A stretch of DNA of 6,050 nt from Syntrophomonadaceae bacterium (GCA_028698695.1 JAQVWB010000129.1:1-6050), one strand, 5' to 3'; numbered from the stretch's first letter, positions 1-5,878 are shown. The notes: generated by a model not told the origin, from the sequence alone. Program-made: numbers and translations.

Positions 1-283
1 ATACTCTTACTTTTTCATCATTGCTCAGTACTTTATAAGCAATTCGGGTTGGTCGGTTGCATTTACCACACAGCAGCATGACATTGGATGCATTGAGTGG
101 TGATTCGATCTGCAGTATTCCTCCCTGAGGAAGACTACGACTGGGCTTCTGGTGCTTCTTCACACGGTTGATACCTTCTACCACAACTTTATCAGCCCGG
201 GGAAGCACCCGCAGAATCTTCCCTTTTTTACCAGCGTCCTTGCCTGCGATGACATAGACAATGTCGCCTTTCTTGATTTGCAT
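1..283 (-). CDS. rplX: 50S ribosomal protein L24, 3' end cut off by the window edge
   Basis: Large-subunit protein that starts 50S assembly by binding the 5' domain of 23S rRNA and later sits beside the peptide tunnel exit. The visible part is 94 codons from an ATG at 283; bacterial L24 is usually about 100-110 residues, so only a short C-terminus is missing. Residues 4-35 form the KOW motif (KKGDIVYVIAGKDAGKKGKI), followed by the family segment VEGINRVKKHQKP at 36-48. Residues 72 and 75 form a CGKC pair of the kind seen in zinc-binding L24 proteins; the partner pair would lie beyond the edge. GGAGGT at 291-296 gives a 7-base spacing to the start. It follows rplN after 18 bases, the standard spc operon order. 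The identification is firm. Confidence 0.96.
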   Translation of the reverse strand, partial: MQIKKGDIVYVIAGKDAGKKGKILRVLPRADKVVVEGINRVKKHQKPSRSLPQGGILQIESPLNASNVMLLCGKCNRPTRIAYKVLSNDEKVRV

Positions 284-301
284 TCCTTACACCTCCATCG
301 A

Positions 302-670
302 CTAAAGGACTTCCGGGGCCAGAGATATTATCTTCATAAAGTTTCTTTCTCTGAGTTCCCGGGCTACCGGTCCAAATATACGGGTGCCCTCGGGATTGTT
401 GTTGTCATCTATAATAACAGCTGCGTTTTCTGAGAAAGCTATATAAGAACCATCCTGACGTCTGATTTCCTTTTTGGTTCTGACTACAACTGCTTTTACA
501 ACATCACCCTTTTTCACTACTCCACCTGGTGCAGCTTCCTTCACAGTGCAGACGATAATATCACCTACACTGGCATATTTGCGGCCCGATCCGCCTGGTA
601 TCTTTATACACAGGACTTTTTTGGCTCCAGTGTTGTCTCCTACCTTGAGCATTGTTTCTTGTTGAATCAA
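302..670 (-). CDS. rplN: 50S ribosomal protein L14
   Basis: Large-subunit protein at the subunit interface, which contacts 16S rRNA helix 14 in intersubunit bridge B8 and neighbours L19. The product has 122 residues, the normal family length. It opens MIQQETMLKVGDNTGAKKV, continues through the signature region at about 60-86 (VVRTKKEIRRQDGSYIAFSENAA) and ends FMKIISLAPEVL, all typical. The start codon is TTG (668-670). It is supported by GGAGGT at 677-682 six bases upstream and by homology beginning at that residue; the next in-frame ATG, at codon 7, would remove conserved sequence. The stop is TAG. It is the first spc-type gene, yet only 21 bases separate it from rpsQ and no terminator or promoter is evident, so S10 and spc genes are probably cotranscribed. 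Confidence 0.97.
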   Translation of the reverse strand: MIQQETMLKVGDNTGAKKVLCIKIPGGSGRKYASVGDIIVCTVKEAAPGGVVKKGDVVKAVVVRTKKEIRRQDGSYIAFSENAAVIIDDNNNPEGTRIFGPVARELRERNFMKIISLAPEVL

Positions 671-691
671 CTGTAAACCTCCCTTCCAGGC

Positions 692-961
692 CTACTGCAA
701 TGTTTTGGCTTTACGAATTATTTCGATTAGTCTCCAGCGTTTATCCTTACTTAAGGGACGGGTCTCGATGATTTTAACAATATCGCCAGTTTTAGCTTCA
801 TTGTTTTCATCATGAACTTTGTATTTCTTACTGGTTTTTATGGTCTTCTTATAGAGAGGATGCTGTTTTACGGTTTCTACACTGACAGTAATGGTTTTTT
901 CCATCTTGTCACTGGTTACCGTACCGATCCTGACTTTCTTGTTTGTGCGGTTCTCAGTCAC
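692..961 (-). CDS. rpsQ: 30S ribosomal protein S17
   Basis: Primary 16S rRNA-binding protein of the small-subunit body with an OB fold, needed early in 30S assembly. The product has 89 residues, normal for bacterial S17. Residues 9-31 carry the family start (KVRIGTVTSDKMEKTITVSV), 34-50 the HPLYKKT basic loop, and 59-71 the S17 signature GDIVKIIETRPLS, followed by KDKRWRL. The start codon is GTG (959-961), with GGAGGT at 968-973 six bases upstream. No ATG lies nearby that would keep the N-terminus. The stop is TAG. It lies 13 bases after rpmC, so its ribosome binding site occupies almost the whole gap. I see nothing unusual in the protein. Confidence 0.97.
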   Translation of the reverse strand: MTENRTNKKVRIGTVTSDKMEKTITVSVETVKQHPLYKKTIKTSKKYKVHDENNEAKTGDIVKIIETRPLSKDKRWRLIEIIRKAKTLQ

Positions 962-974
962 CCTTAGACCTCCT

Positions 975-1184
975 TTATCTTACATTAATTTCTATACCAA
1001 TTTCGCGTTGTCTGAGTACAGTTTTACAACGGGCAATATTTTTTCTGACATCCCTGATACGCATGGGGTTATCCAACTGTCCAGTTGCTAATTGAAATCT
1101 AAGGTTGAACAATTCCTCTTTATAATCCGCTACTTTTCTGTTGAGTTCATCATCGGTTAGCTCTCTCAGCTTCTTAGCTTTCAC
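975..1184 (-). CDS. rpmC: 50S ribosomal protein L29
   Basis: Small helical protein near the tunnel exit, where with L23 it forms part of the docking area for trigger factor and SRP. From the GTG at 1182-1184 it has 69 residues beginning MKAKKLRELTDDELN, the usual L29 opening. It forms two long helices, with the conserved RIRDVRKNIARCKTVLRQRE at 42-61. I chose this start because homology begins there and an AGGTGG element lies eight bases upstream. A GTG at 1194-1196 would add four residues (MVRL before V5) but has no good Shine-Dalgarno site. The chosen start lies inside rplP, overlapping its last 11 bases in another frame, which suggests translational coupling. The stop is TAA. The identity is certain; the exact start is less so. 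Confidence 0.94.
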   Translation of the reverse strand: MKAKKLRELTDDELNRKVADYKEELFNLRFQLATGQLDNPMRIRDVRKNIARCKTVLRQREIGIEINVR

Positions 1185-1608
1185 TAACCTCACCACCTAT
1201 CTCTTCTCTTTTCACAAACTTGCATTTGACGGGAAGTTTGTGAGCGGCCAGGCGCATGGCTTCACGCGCAACTTCTTCATTGACTCCGGATAATTCAAAC
1301 ATTACTCGGCCGGGTTTTACAACTGCCACCCAATGTTCCGGCGAACCCTTTCCCTTGCCCATTCTGGTTTCAGCCGGTTTGGTGGTAAGCGGACGGTCAG
1401 GGAAAATCTTAATCCAGAGTTTTCCGCCCCTTTTTATATGACGATTAATAGCTATACGGGCAGCCTCGATCTGACGATTGGTAATCCATGCAGGCTCCAG
1501 TGCCTGTAATGCATAATCACCATAAGTTATGGTATTGCCTTTGTTGGCTTTACCTTTAAGATCCGGTCGATGCTGTTTCCTGTATTTTACTCTCTTTGGC
1601 GTTAGCAT
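1174..1608 (-). CDS. rplP: 50S ribosomal protein L16
   Basis: Large-subunit protein near the A-site tRNA elbow, important for tRNA accommodation and late 50S assembly. The product has 144 residues, as is typical. The N-terminus MLTPKRVKYRKQHRP is diagnostic, followed by LQALEPAWITNRQIEAARIA at 34-53 and the TRMGKGKGSPEHWVA segment at 81-95. Arg82 lies at about the position that is hydroxylated in E. coli L16, but nothing here shows whether that occurs in this organism. The ATG (1606-1608) shares one base with the rpsC stop in a TAATG arrangement. Its Shine-Dalgarno GGAGGAGG (1619-1626) lies inside rpsC, about 10 bases upstream. The stop is TAA, inside the start region of rpmC. Confidence 0.98.
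   Translation of the reverse strand: MLTPKRVKYRKQHRPDLKGKANKGNTITYGDYALQALEPAWITNRQIEAARIAINRHIKRGGKLWIKIFPDRPLTTKPAETRMGKGKGSPEHWVAVVKPGRVMFELSGVNEEVAREAMRLAAHKLPVKCKFVKREEIGGEVSES
1193..1198 (-). promoter_or_regulatory. Ribosome binding site of rpmC, inside rplP
   Basis: AGGTGG lies eight bases before the GTG at 1184 and within the codons for the Ile-Gly-Gly near the end of L16. It is weaker than the sites of the other genes, which fits reinitiation by ribosomes finishing rplP. Confidence 0.55.
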
Positions 1609-2282
1609 TACCGATCAGCCTCCTCCACTGCTTTCTGGTCTGGTCGTTTTTTAGCTTCGGGCATGATCTCGCCTCTGTTTATCCAGACTTTAATCCCAAT
1701 TTTTCCGTAGGTAGTATTCGCTTCAGCAAATCCATAATCAATGTCAGCCCGTAAAGTATGCAGGGGGACTTTCCCCTCAGAATACCATTCGGTACGTGCA
1801 ATTTCTGCTCCACCCAAACGACCTGAAATCGCAATTCTTATTCCCACTGCTCCTGTACGCATTGATCTTTGTACAGTTTGTTTCATAGCCCGCCGGAAGG
1901 ATATTCTCTTTTCCAACTGCTGGGCAACATTCTCAGCTACAATCTGAGCATCCAGTTCCGGCTTTTTAATTTCCTGGATGTTAATACTTACATTTTTATT
2001 AGTCATTTTGGTTAGCGCATTTTTTAGAACTTCAACCTCTGTCCCTCCCCGGCCAATTACTATGCCCGGTTTGGCAGTATGAATAGTAATGCGCATGCGG
2101 GTTCCGGTCCGCTGGATTTCAATCTTGGCAATACCTGCAGCATAGAAACGATCTTTGATAAATTTTCTAATCTTGACATCTTCATGAACCAGATCAGAAT
2201 AATCGCGATCTGCATACCAGTTGGAATCCCAATCCCGGATAATCCCTATGCGAAAACCTTTTGGATGAACCTTTTGACCCAC
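1608..2282 (-). CDS. rpsC: 30S ribosomal protein S3
   Basis: Small-subunit head protein at the mRNA entry channel. The product has 224 residues. It begins MGQKVHPKGFRIGIIRDW, has a type 2 KH domain at about 38-106 with the GRGG loop at 77-80, and a C-terminal domain to about 207 containing SGRLGGAEIARTEWY (153-167) and PLHTLRADIDYG. Basic residues R130, R131 and K134 align with the residues given a role in mRNA unwinding in E. coli S3. The tail after about 207 is short, as in Firmicutes. The start is GTG (2280-2282), sharing one base with the rplV stop (TAGTG), with GGGAGGT at 2289-2295, six bases away and inside rplV. Coupling to rplV translation is therefore likely. The stop is TAA. Confidence 0.98.
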   Translation of the reverse strand: MGQKVHPKGFRIGIIRDWDSNWYADRDYSDLVHEDVKIRKFIKDRFYAAGIAKIEIQRTGTRMRITIHTAKPGIVIGRGGTEVEVLKNALTKMTNKNVSINIQEIKKPELDAQIVAENVAQQLEKRISFRRAMKQTVQRSMRTGAVGIRIAISGRLGGAEIARTEWYSEGKVPLHTLRADIDYGFAEANTTYGKIGIKVWINRGEIMPEAKKRPDQKAVEEADR

Positions 2283-2623
2283 TATTTAACCTCCCTTTCC
2301 CTGAGCACCACCGTAATATGGCTGGTACGGTGTCGCCTTACATCTGCTCTGCCATATGCTCTGGGCTTCATCCTTTTCAGAGTAGGCCCTTCATCGATCA
2401 TTATTTCTGATACATACAGTTCATCAGAGTCCATGTCGTAGTTGTGCTCTGCATTAGCAATGGCAGACTTGAGGACTTTACTAATCAGGGGCGCTGACTT
2501 TTTGTTGGTATAGCGTAAAATCCCTATGGCCTCATCAATATCCTTGCCACGTACCAGATCAGCAACCTGACGAGCTTTGTTTGGTGATACGCGTATATAG
2601 CGAGCTATCGCTCTGGATTCCAT
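2282..2623 (-). CDS. rplV: 50S ribosomal protein L22
   Basis: Large-subunit protein whose long beta-hairpin lines the narrowest part of the nascent-peptide tunnel together with L4. The product has 113 residues, the usual length. It begins MESRAIARYIRVSPNKARQV, has the core SAIANAEHN at 53-61, and the tunnel hairpin at about 78-100 (EGPTLKRMKPRAYGRADVRR) followed by RTSHITVVL. No deletion or duplication of the hairpin of the kind found in macrolide-resistant mutants is visible. The start is ATG at 2621-2623, with AGGAGG at 2633-2638 nine bases upstream. It follows rpsS after 17 bases, and its TAG stop overlaps the rpsC start by one base. Confidence 0.98.
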   Translation of the reverse strand: MESRAIARYIRVSPNKARQVADLVRGKDIDEAIGILRYTNKKSAPLISKVLKSAIANAEHNYDMDSDELYVSEIMIDEGPTLKRMKPRAYGRADVRRHRTSHITVVLREREVK

Positions 2624-2640
2624 GGATTTAGTCCTCCTTT

Positions 2641-2925
2641 CTACCTGGCTCTGCTGGTTTTTTCTGACTTGCCAGCATGACCTCTGTATGTTCTGGTAGG
2701 AGCAAATTCTCCCAGTTTCATACCTACCATGTCTTCGGTAACGTATACCGGAACATGTCTTCTCCCATCATGAACTGCCAGGGTATGACCAACCATCTGT
2801 GGAAATATAGTTGATCTCCTTGACCAGGTCTTGATTACCTTTTTTTGACCTGACTCATTCATGTCTTCTATCTTTTTTAACAATTTCGGTTCACAATAAG
2901 GTCCTTTCTTTAGTGACCTAGCCAT
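2641..2925 (-). CDS. rpsS: 30S ribosomal protein S19
   Basis: Small-subunit head protein that contacts S13 and the large-subunit bridge region near the A-site. The product has 94 residues, as expected. The start MARSLKKGPYCEPKLLKKIE is typical. TWSRRSTIFPQMVGHTLAVH at 33-52 and the S19 signature from DGRRHVPVYVTEDMVGMKLG (53-72) to EFAPTRTY are intact. The C-terminal tail is basic (GKSEKTSRAR). The start is ATG at 2923-2925 with AAGGAGGT at 2933-2940, seven bases away. This site overlaps the last codon and stop of rplB, which lies 14 bases upstream. The stop is TAG. Nothing is unusual. Confidence 0.98.
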   Translation of the reverse strand: MARSLKKGPYCEPKLLKKIEDMNESGQKKVIKTWSRRSTIFPQMVGHTLAVHDGRRHVPVYVTEDMVGMKLGEFAPTRTYRGHAGKSEKTSRAR

Positions 2926-2939
2926 TCAAAAGACCTCCT

Positions 2940-3764
2940 TTATTTACGTTTCCTGACTATCATGTTATCGGATGGTTTCTTTTTGCGTGTTTTGCCACCG
3001 ATAGCAATCTTGCCCCAAGGTGATACCGGATATTTTCTGCCAATTGGAGCCCGGCCTTCTCCACCACCATGTGGATGGTCGGTGGGATTCATAACTGAAC
3101 CTCTTACTCCGGGTCTGATTCCCATCCAGCGGGAACGTCCGGCTTTACCTATAGTCACATTTTCATAATCAAGGTTGCCTACCTGACCAATTGTAGCCCG
3201 ACATGCCAAGTGTACCAGTCTGACTTCTCCGGAAGGGAGTCGGACATGTGCATATTTGCCTTCCTTGGCCATCAATTGAGCAACTGTACCGGCTGATCTT
3301 ACCATCTGACCGCCTTTTCCCGGGCGCAATTCAATGTTATGAATTAATGAACCTACCGGTATATCTTTTAATGGCAGTGTGTTGCCAATTTTAATATCAG
3401 CATTGGAACCTGATACAACGGTGTCCCCCACTTTAAGGTTATGGGGAGCAATTATATAAGCTTTTTTACCGTCAGCATAGTGCAACAGAGCAATGTTGGC
3501 TGAACGATTAGGGTCATATTCAATAGCCGCAACCGTGGCAGGTACGTCATCTTTTATGCGGCGAAAATCTACGAGGCGATATAGACGCTTGTGTCCGCCA
3601 CCCCGATGCCTTACAGTCATACGCCCGTATACATTTCTCCCAGCTTTGCTTTTTAACGGAGCAGTAAGACTTTTTTCTGGTTCTGACTTGGTTATTTCAT
3701 CAAATGTCAAAACTGTCATTTGTCTTCTACTGGGAGTTGTCGGTTTATATTTCTTAATAGCCAT
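2940..3764 (-). CDS. rplB: 50S ribosomal protein L2
   Basis: Large-subunit protein essential for subunit association (bridge B7b) and for the peptidyl transferase centre environment. The product has 274 residues, the normal length. It begins MAIKKYKPTTPSRRQMTVLT. The RNA-binding motif VRHRGGGHKR lies at 51-60, the OB-fold and SH3-like RNA-binding domains span about 60-200, and the C-terminal loop MNPTDHPHGGGEGRAPIGRK lies at 225-244. His230 in that loop corresponds to the His229 of E. coli L2 linked to peptidyl transferase function. The start is ATG at 3762-3764 with AAGGAGGG at 3776-3783, a rather long 11-base spacing. The 34-base gap to rplW is the widest downstream of rplC. The stop is TAA. 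Confidence 0.98.
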   Translation of the reverse strand: MAIKKYKPTTPSRRQMTVLTFDEITKSEPEKSLTAPLKSKAGRNVYGRMTVRHRGGGHKRLYRLVDFRRIKDDVPATVAAIEYDPNRSANIALLHYADGKKAYIIAPHNLKVGDTVVSGSNADIKIGNTLPLKDIPVGSLIHNIELRPGKGGQMVRSAGTVAQLMAKEGKYAHVRLPSGEVRLVHLACRATIGQVGNLDYENVTIGKAGRSRWMGIRPGVRGSVMNPTDHPHGGGEGRAPIGRKYPVSPWGKIAIGGKTRKKKPSDNMIVRKRK

Positions 3765-3798
3765 TTACAGCTTTTCCCTCCTTAGCAGCAGAGCACAT

Positions 3799-4086
3799 TT
3801 ACATGCCCTCGAAAATGCGAATCTTTTGTCCCGGTTTAAGGGTGACGATCGCTTTTTTACGGTTCGCAGTTCTTCCTGTAAAGCGACCCATCCGCTTGGG
3901 TTTACCCTTCAAATTCAGGGTATTTACCTTTTCTACCTTTACACCGAAAATGTTTTCGATGGCATTCTTGACTTCAGTTTTATTGGCCTTTCTATCTACG
4001 ATGAAGGTGTATTTATTATCCGCCAGCAGATCCATTGATTTTTCTGTTATCACCGGTTTAATGATAATGTCGTGATAATTTCTCAT
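3799..4086 (-). CDS. rplW: 50S ribosomal protein L23
   Basis: Large-subunit protein at the tunnel exit, the main docking site for trigger factor and SRP. The product has 95 residues, the usual bacterial length. It begins MRNYHDIIIKPVITEKSMDL; Glu15 in ITEKS aligns with the E. coli Glu18 that contacts trigger factor. Residues 61-80 carry the RNA-binding extension (GKPKRMGRFTGRTANRKKAI) and the C-terminus LKPGQKIRIFEGM is typical. The ATG (4084-4086) shares one base with the rplD stop (TAATG). Its Shine-Dalgarno GGAGGT (4096-4101) lies inside rplD at nine bases spacing, which points to translational coupling. The stop is TAA. Confidence 0.97.
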   Translation of the reverse strand: MRNYHDIIIKPVITEKSMDLLADNKYTFIVDRKANKTEVKNAIENIFGVKVEKVNTLNLKGKPKRMGRFTGRTANRKKAIVTLKPGQKIRIFEGM

Positions 4087-4709
4087 TAGGCGAACACCTC
4101 CTCTACTTTGGCTACTGCATCTTGAGTAATAAGCAGGGTTTCGTAGTTTAACAGGTCATATACATTAATAAAGTCAGCAGTTAAAGGTTTTACTCCTGGT
4201 AAATTACGAGCTGATTTTATTACATTGTTATCAGCTGACATAGTAACTAACAGGGTCTTTTTACCGACATTCAGCGCTTCCAGAGTTTGCGCCATTAATT
4301 TAGTCTTGGGTTCTTCAAATTGCAGGGCATCAACAACAATGATATTGTTATCAATTACCTTGGAAGAGAGGGCTGATTTCATAGCCAGTCTTCTCACTTT
4401 TTTCGGCAGCCGGTAAGAGTAATCACGCGGCTTAGGTCCAAAGGCAATTCCGCCTCCGGTCCAAACCGGGTTACGGCTGCTTCCTACGCGGGCACGACCA
4501 GTTCCCTTTTGTCTCCACGGTTTTTTACCGCCGCCTCTAACCTCAGCGCGGGTTTTGGTCGATGATGTTCCTGCTCTTTTATTGGCAAGCTGCATTTTAA
4601 CAAAATCATACAGGACTGCTTCATTGGGTTTAATTCCAAAAACACTATCCTTCAGTTCCAGCTCACCGATTTGGGCACCGCTCATGTTATATAATGGAAC
4701 CTTGGGCAT
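4086..4709 (-). CDS. rplD: 50S ribosomal protein L4
   Basis: Large-subunit protein whose globular domain lies on the surface and whose extended loop reaches the peptide tunnel opposite L22. The product has 207 residues, normal for the family. The loop at about 45-100 contains RGGGKKPWRQKGTGRAR (58-74), the region where changes confer macrolide resistance in other bacteria; it looks wild type. The globular C-terminal part runs from about 110 to the end (KKTLLVTMSADNNVIKSARN at 150-169). In E. coli, L4 also represses its own operon through the S10 leader; nothing here shows whether that holds in this organism. The start is ATG at 4707-4709 with AAGGAGGT at 4718-4725, eight bases away. The stop is TAA. 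Confidence 0.98.
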   Translation of the reverse strand: MPKVPLYNMSGAQIGELELKDSVFGIKPNEAVLYDFVKMQLANKRAGTSSTKTRAEVRGGGKKPWRQKGTGRARVGSSRNPVWTGGGIAFGPKPRDYSYRLPKKVRRLAMKSALSSKVIDNNIIVVDALQFEEPKTKLMAQTLEALNVGKKTLLVTMSADNNVIKSARNLPGVKPLTADFINVYDLLNYETLLITQDAVAKVEEVFA

Positions 4710-4727
4710 CTAGCTAAACCTCCTTAT

Positions 4728-4748
4728 GCGATGCGTATCGCGCTACGC
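4728..4748 (-). other. Two alternative hairpins at the rplC-rplD junction
   Basis: The GC-rich stretch can fold in two exclusive ways on the minus strand. GCGTA (4748-4744) can pair with TACGC (4737-4733), or GCGAT (4741-4737) with ATCGC (4732-4728). The first stem includes bases of the rplC TAG stop; the second ends three bases before the rplD AAGGAGGT. Each stem is only five pairs, so stability is modest. Confidence 0.3.
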
Positions 4749-5378
4749 TTTCACCGAATTTTTAATCATAACCAGACCTTTGTTAGGGCCTGGAATAGAG
4801 CCTTTAATAAGAATAAGATTGCGCTCCGGATAGACTTTTACTACCTTCAAGCCCTGGACAGTTACTCGTTCTCCTCCCAGTCTTCCGGGGAGTTTTCTTC
4901 CTTTGAATACCCGGGCTGGTCCTTTGGCTGCCAGTGATCCGGGACGACGATGGTATTTTGAACCGTGACCCATAGATCCCCGGGCAAAATTATGTCTTTT
5001 TACTCCTCCGGCAAAGCCTTTACCCTTGGAGGTGCCAACCACATCAACTACATCATCAGCTTCGAACAGGTCTACAGTTATATCCTGGCCGACTTCGTAG
5101 TTATCTGGATTATCTATCCGAAATTCCCGGATAAATCTTAGCGGTTTTACATTGGCTTTTTTAAAATGTCCTTTTAGCGGTTGATTAGCTTTGTTTTCTT
5201 TCAGGTTGTAAAAACCTACCTGAATTGCTTCGTAACCATCAGTTTCATTTTTCTTTTTTTGTAATACCGTACATGGCCCAGCTTCAACTACGGTTACTGG
5301 TACTGCCTTTCCGGCTTCATCAAATATCTGGGTCATGCCAACTTTGATTCCCATAATTGCCTTTTTCATTGTCGCCAC
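4743..5378 (-). CDS. rplC: 50S ribosomal protein L3
   Basis: Large-subunit protein that helps initiate 50S assembly and sends a finger toward the peptidyl transferase centre. The product has 211 residues, as in the family. It contains KVGMTQIF at 12-19, SKGKGFAGGVKRHNF at 117-131, the Firmicutes-type central loop GSMGHGSKYHRRPGSLA (134-150), and RVTVQGLKVVKV before the C-terminal VMIKNSVKA. I placed the start at the GTG (5376-5378) because GGAGGT at 5386-5391 is seven bases upstream. An ATG at 5367-5369 would give 208 residues starting MKKAIMG, also a plausible L3 start, with AGGTGG (5375-5380) at five bases. Both are possible; the GTG has the stronger site. It is preceded by an unusually long 129-base spacer. 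The stop is TAG. Confidence 0.96.
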   Translation of the reverse strand: MATMKKAIMGIKVGMTQIFDEAGKAVPVTVVEAGPCTVLQKKKNETDGYEAIQVGFYNLKENKANQPLKGHFKKANVKPLRFIREFRIDNPDNYEVGQDITVDLFEADDVVDVVGTSKGKGFAGGVKRHNFARGSMGHGSKYHRRPGSLAAKGPARVFKGRKLPGRLGGERVTVQGLKVVKVYPERNLILIKGSIPGPNKGLVMIKNSVKA

Positions 5379-5385
5379 CTAAGTT

Positions 5386-5391
5386 ACCTCC
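5386..5391 (-). promoter_or_regulatory. Ribosome binding site favouring the GTG start of rplC
   Basis: GGAGGT lies seven bases before the GTG at 5378 and 16 bases before the ATG at 5369. The spacing favours the GTG. A second, weaker AGGTGG at 5375-5380 overlaps the GTG and could serve the ATG, so minor use of both starts is possible. Confidence 0.7.
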
Positions 5392-5415
5392 TAGTTGAGA
5401 TTTCTCTCTTGATTG

Positions 5416-5435
5416 GTTGGAAGTGGGAGTCCAAC
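5416..5435 (-). other. Small hairpin in the rpsJ-rplC spacer
   Basis: On the minus strand GTTGGA (5435-5430) and TCCAAC (5421-5416) form a perfect six-base inverted repeat around eight unpaired bases. It sits 24 bases before the rplC Shine-Dalgarno site, with no U run after it, so it is not a terminator. It might slow or guide translation of rplC, or be chance. Confidence 0.4.
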
Positions 5436-5507
5436 ATCATTTCTGTTTTTCCGGATTTACTGCCTGAAAGACTTTTTGCCCACCAGCCTCAAAGCACCGG
5501 CCCTCAA

Positions 5508-5819
5508 CTATAACTTGATTTCGATGTCTACACCTGAAGGTAAGTCCAGGTGCATCAATGCATCAATAGTTTTGGGGTTAGGATCCAGAATATCAATTAG
5601 TCTCTTGTGGGTCCTCATTTCAAACTGCTCCCGCGAATCCTTGTTAACATGCGGGGAGCGAAGAATAGTATAAATGTTTCTCTCGGTTGGTAATGGAATT
5701 GGACCGGAAACATTGGAACCATTCTTTTTTACCGTCTCGACAATTTTCTGAGACGACAGGTCGAGAAGCTTATGATCAAAAGCTTTCAACCGGATTCTAA
5801 CTTTCTGTTGGGCGCTCAC
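5508..5819 (-). CDS. rpsJ: 30S ribosomal protein S10 (NusE)
   Basis: Small-subunit head protein, which also acts as NusE in transcription antitermination with NusB. The product has 103 residues, the standard length. It begins MSAQQKVRIRLKAFDHKLLD, carries PLPTERNIYTILRSPHVNKD (42-61) with the long loop, then the signature SREQFEMRTHKRLIDI (62-77), and ends LPSGVDIEIKL. The start is GTG at 5817-5819, supported by AAGGAGGT at 5830-5837 with 10 bases of spacing and by homology. The open frame extends upstream to 5891, but those 24 codons are not S10-like and would lie across a hairpin and the ribosome binding site. It is the first gene of the S10 operon, 108 bases downstream of tuf. The stop is TAG. 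Confidence 0.97.
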   Translation of the reverse strand: MSAQQKVRIRLKAFDHKLLDLSSQKIVETVKKNGSNVSGPIPLPTERNIYTILRSPHVNKDSREQFEMRTHKRLIDILDPNPKTIDALMHLDLPSGVDIEIKL

Positions 5820-5829
5820 TCTAGTCAAA

Positions 5830-5837
5830 ACCTCCTT
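5830..5837 (-). promoter_or_regulatory. Ribosome binding site that sets the rpsJ start
   Basis: AAGGAGGT is a perfect match to the anti-Shine-Dalgarno sequence and lies 10 bases before the GTG at 5819. It excludes the longer upstream reading of rpsJ, because the site falls inside that extension. Confidence 0.85.
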
Positions 5838-5856
5838 AAAGACTGAGTTTATTAGT

Positions 5857-5874
5857 ACACGCTGCCGGGCGTAT
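5857..5874 (-). promoter_or_regulatory. Second stem-loop in the tuf-rpsJ spacer
   Basis: On the minus strand AUACGC (5874-5869) pairs with GCGUGU (5862-5857) around a six-base CCGGCA loop, giving six pairs with one U-G. It lies four bases downstream of the stronger hairpin and 19 bases before the rpsJ ribosome binding site. No U tract follows it. It is weaker than its neighbour and could be chance. Confidence 0.35.
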
Positions 5875-5878
5875 GGCG

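Noticed and set aside
2079..2441. A 120-codon open frame on the plus strand
   Set aside because: It lies opposite rpsC and rplV, which are certain from homology, spacing and ribosome binding sites. It is a shadow frame.
3493..4038. A 181-codon open frame on the plus strand
   Set aside because: It runs opposite the 5' part of rplB, the rplB-rplW gap and most of rplW, both unambiguous genes. Its translation resembles no family I know and has no good ribosome binding site.
5457..5510. Readthrough of the rpsJ TAG, which stays open for 16 more codons
   Set aside because: S10 normally ends at EIKL, the added residues match no known extension, and a 16-codon open stretch is expected by chance. Many TAG stops in this operon also argue against general recoding such as pyrrolysine.
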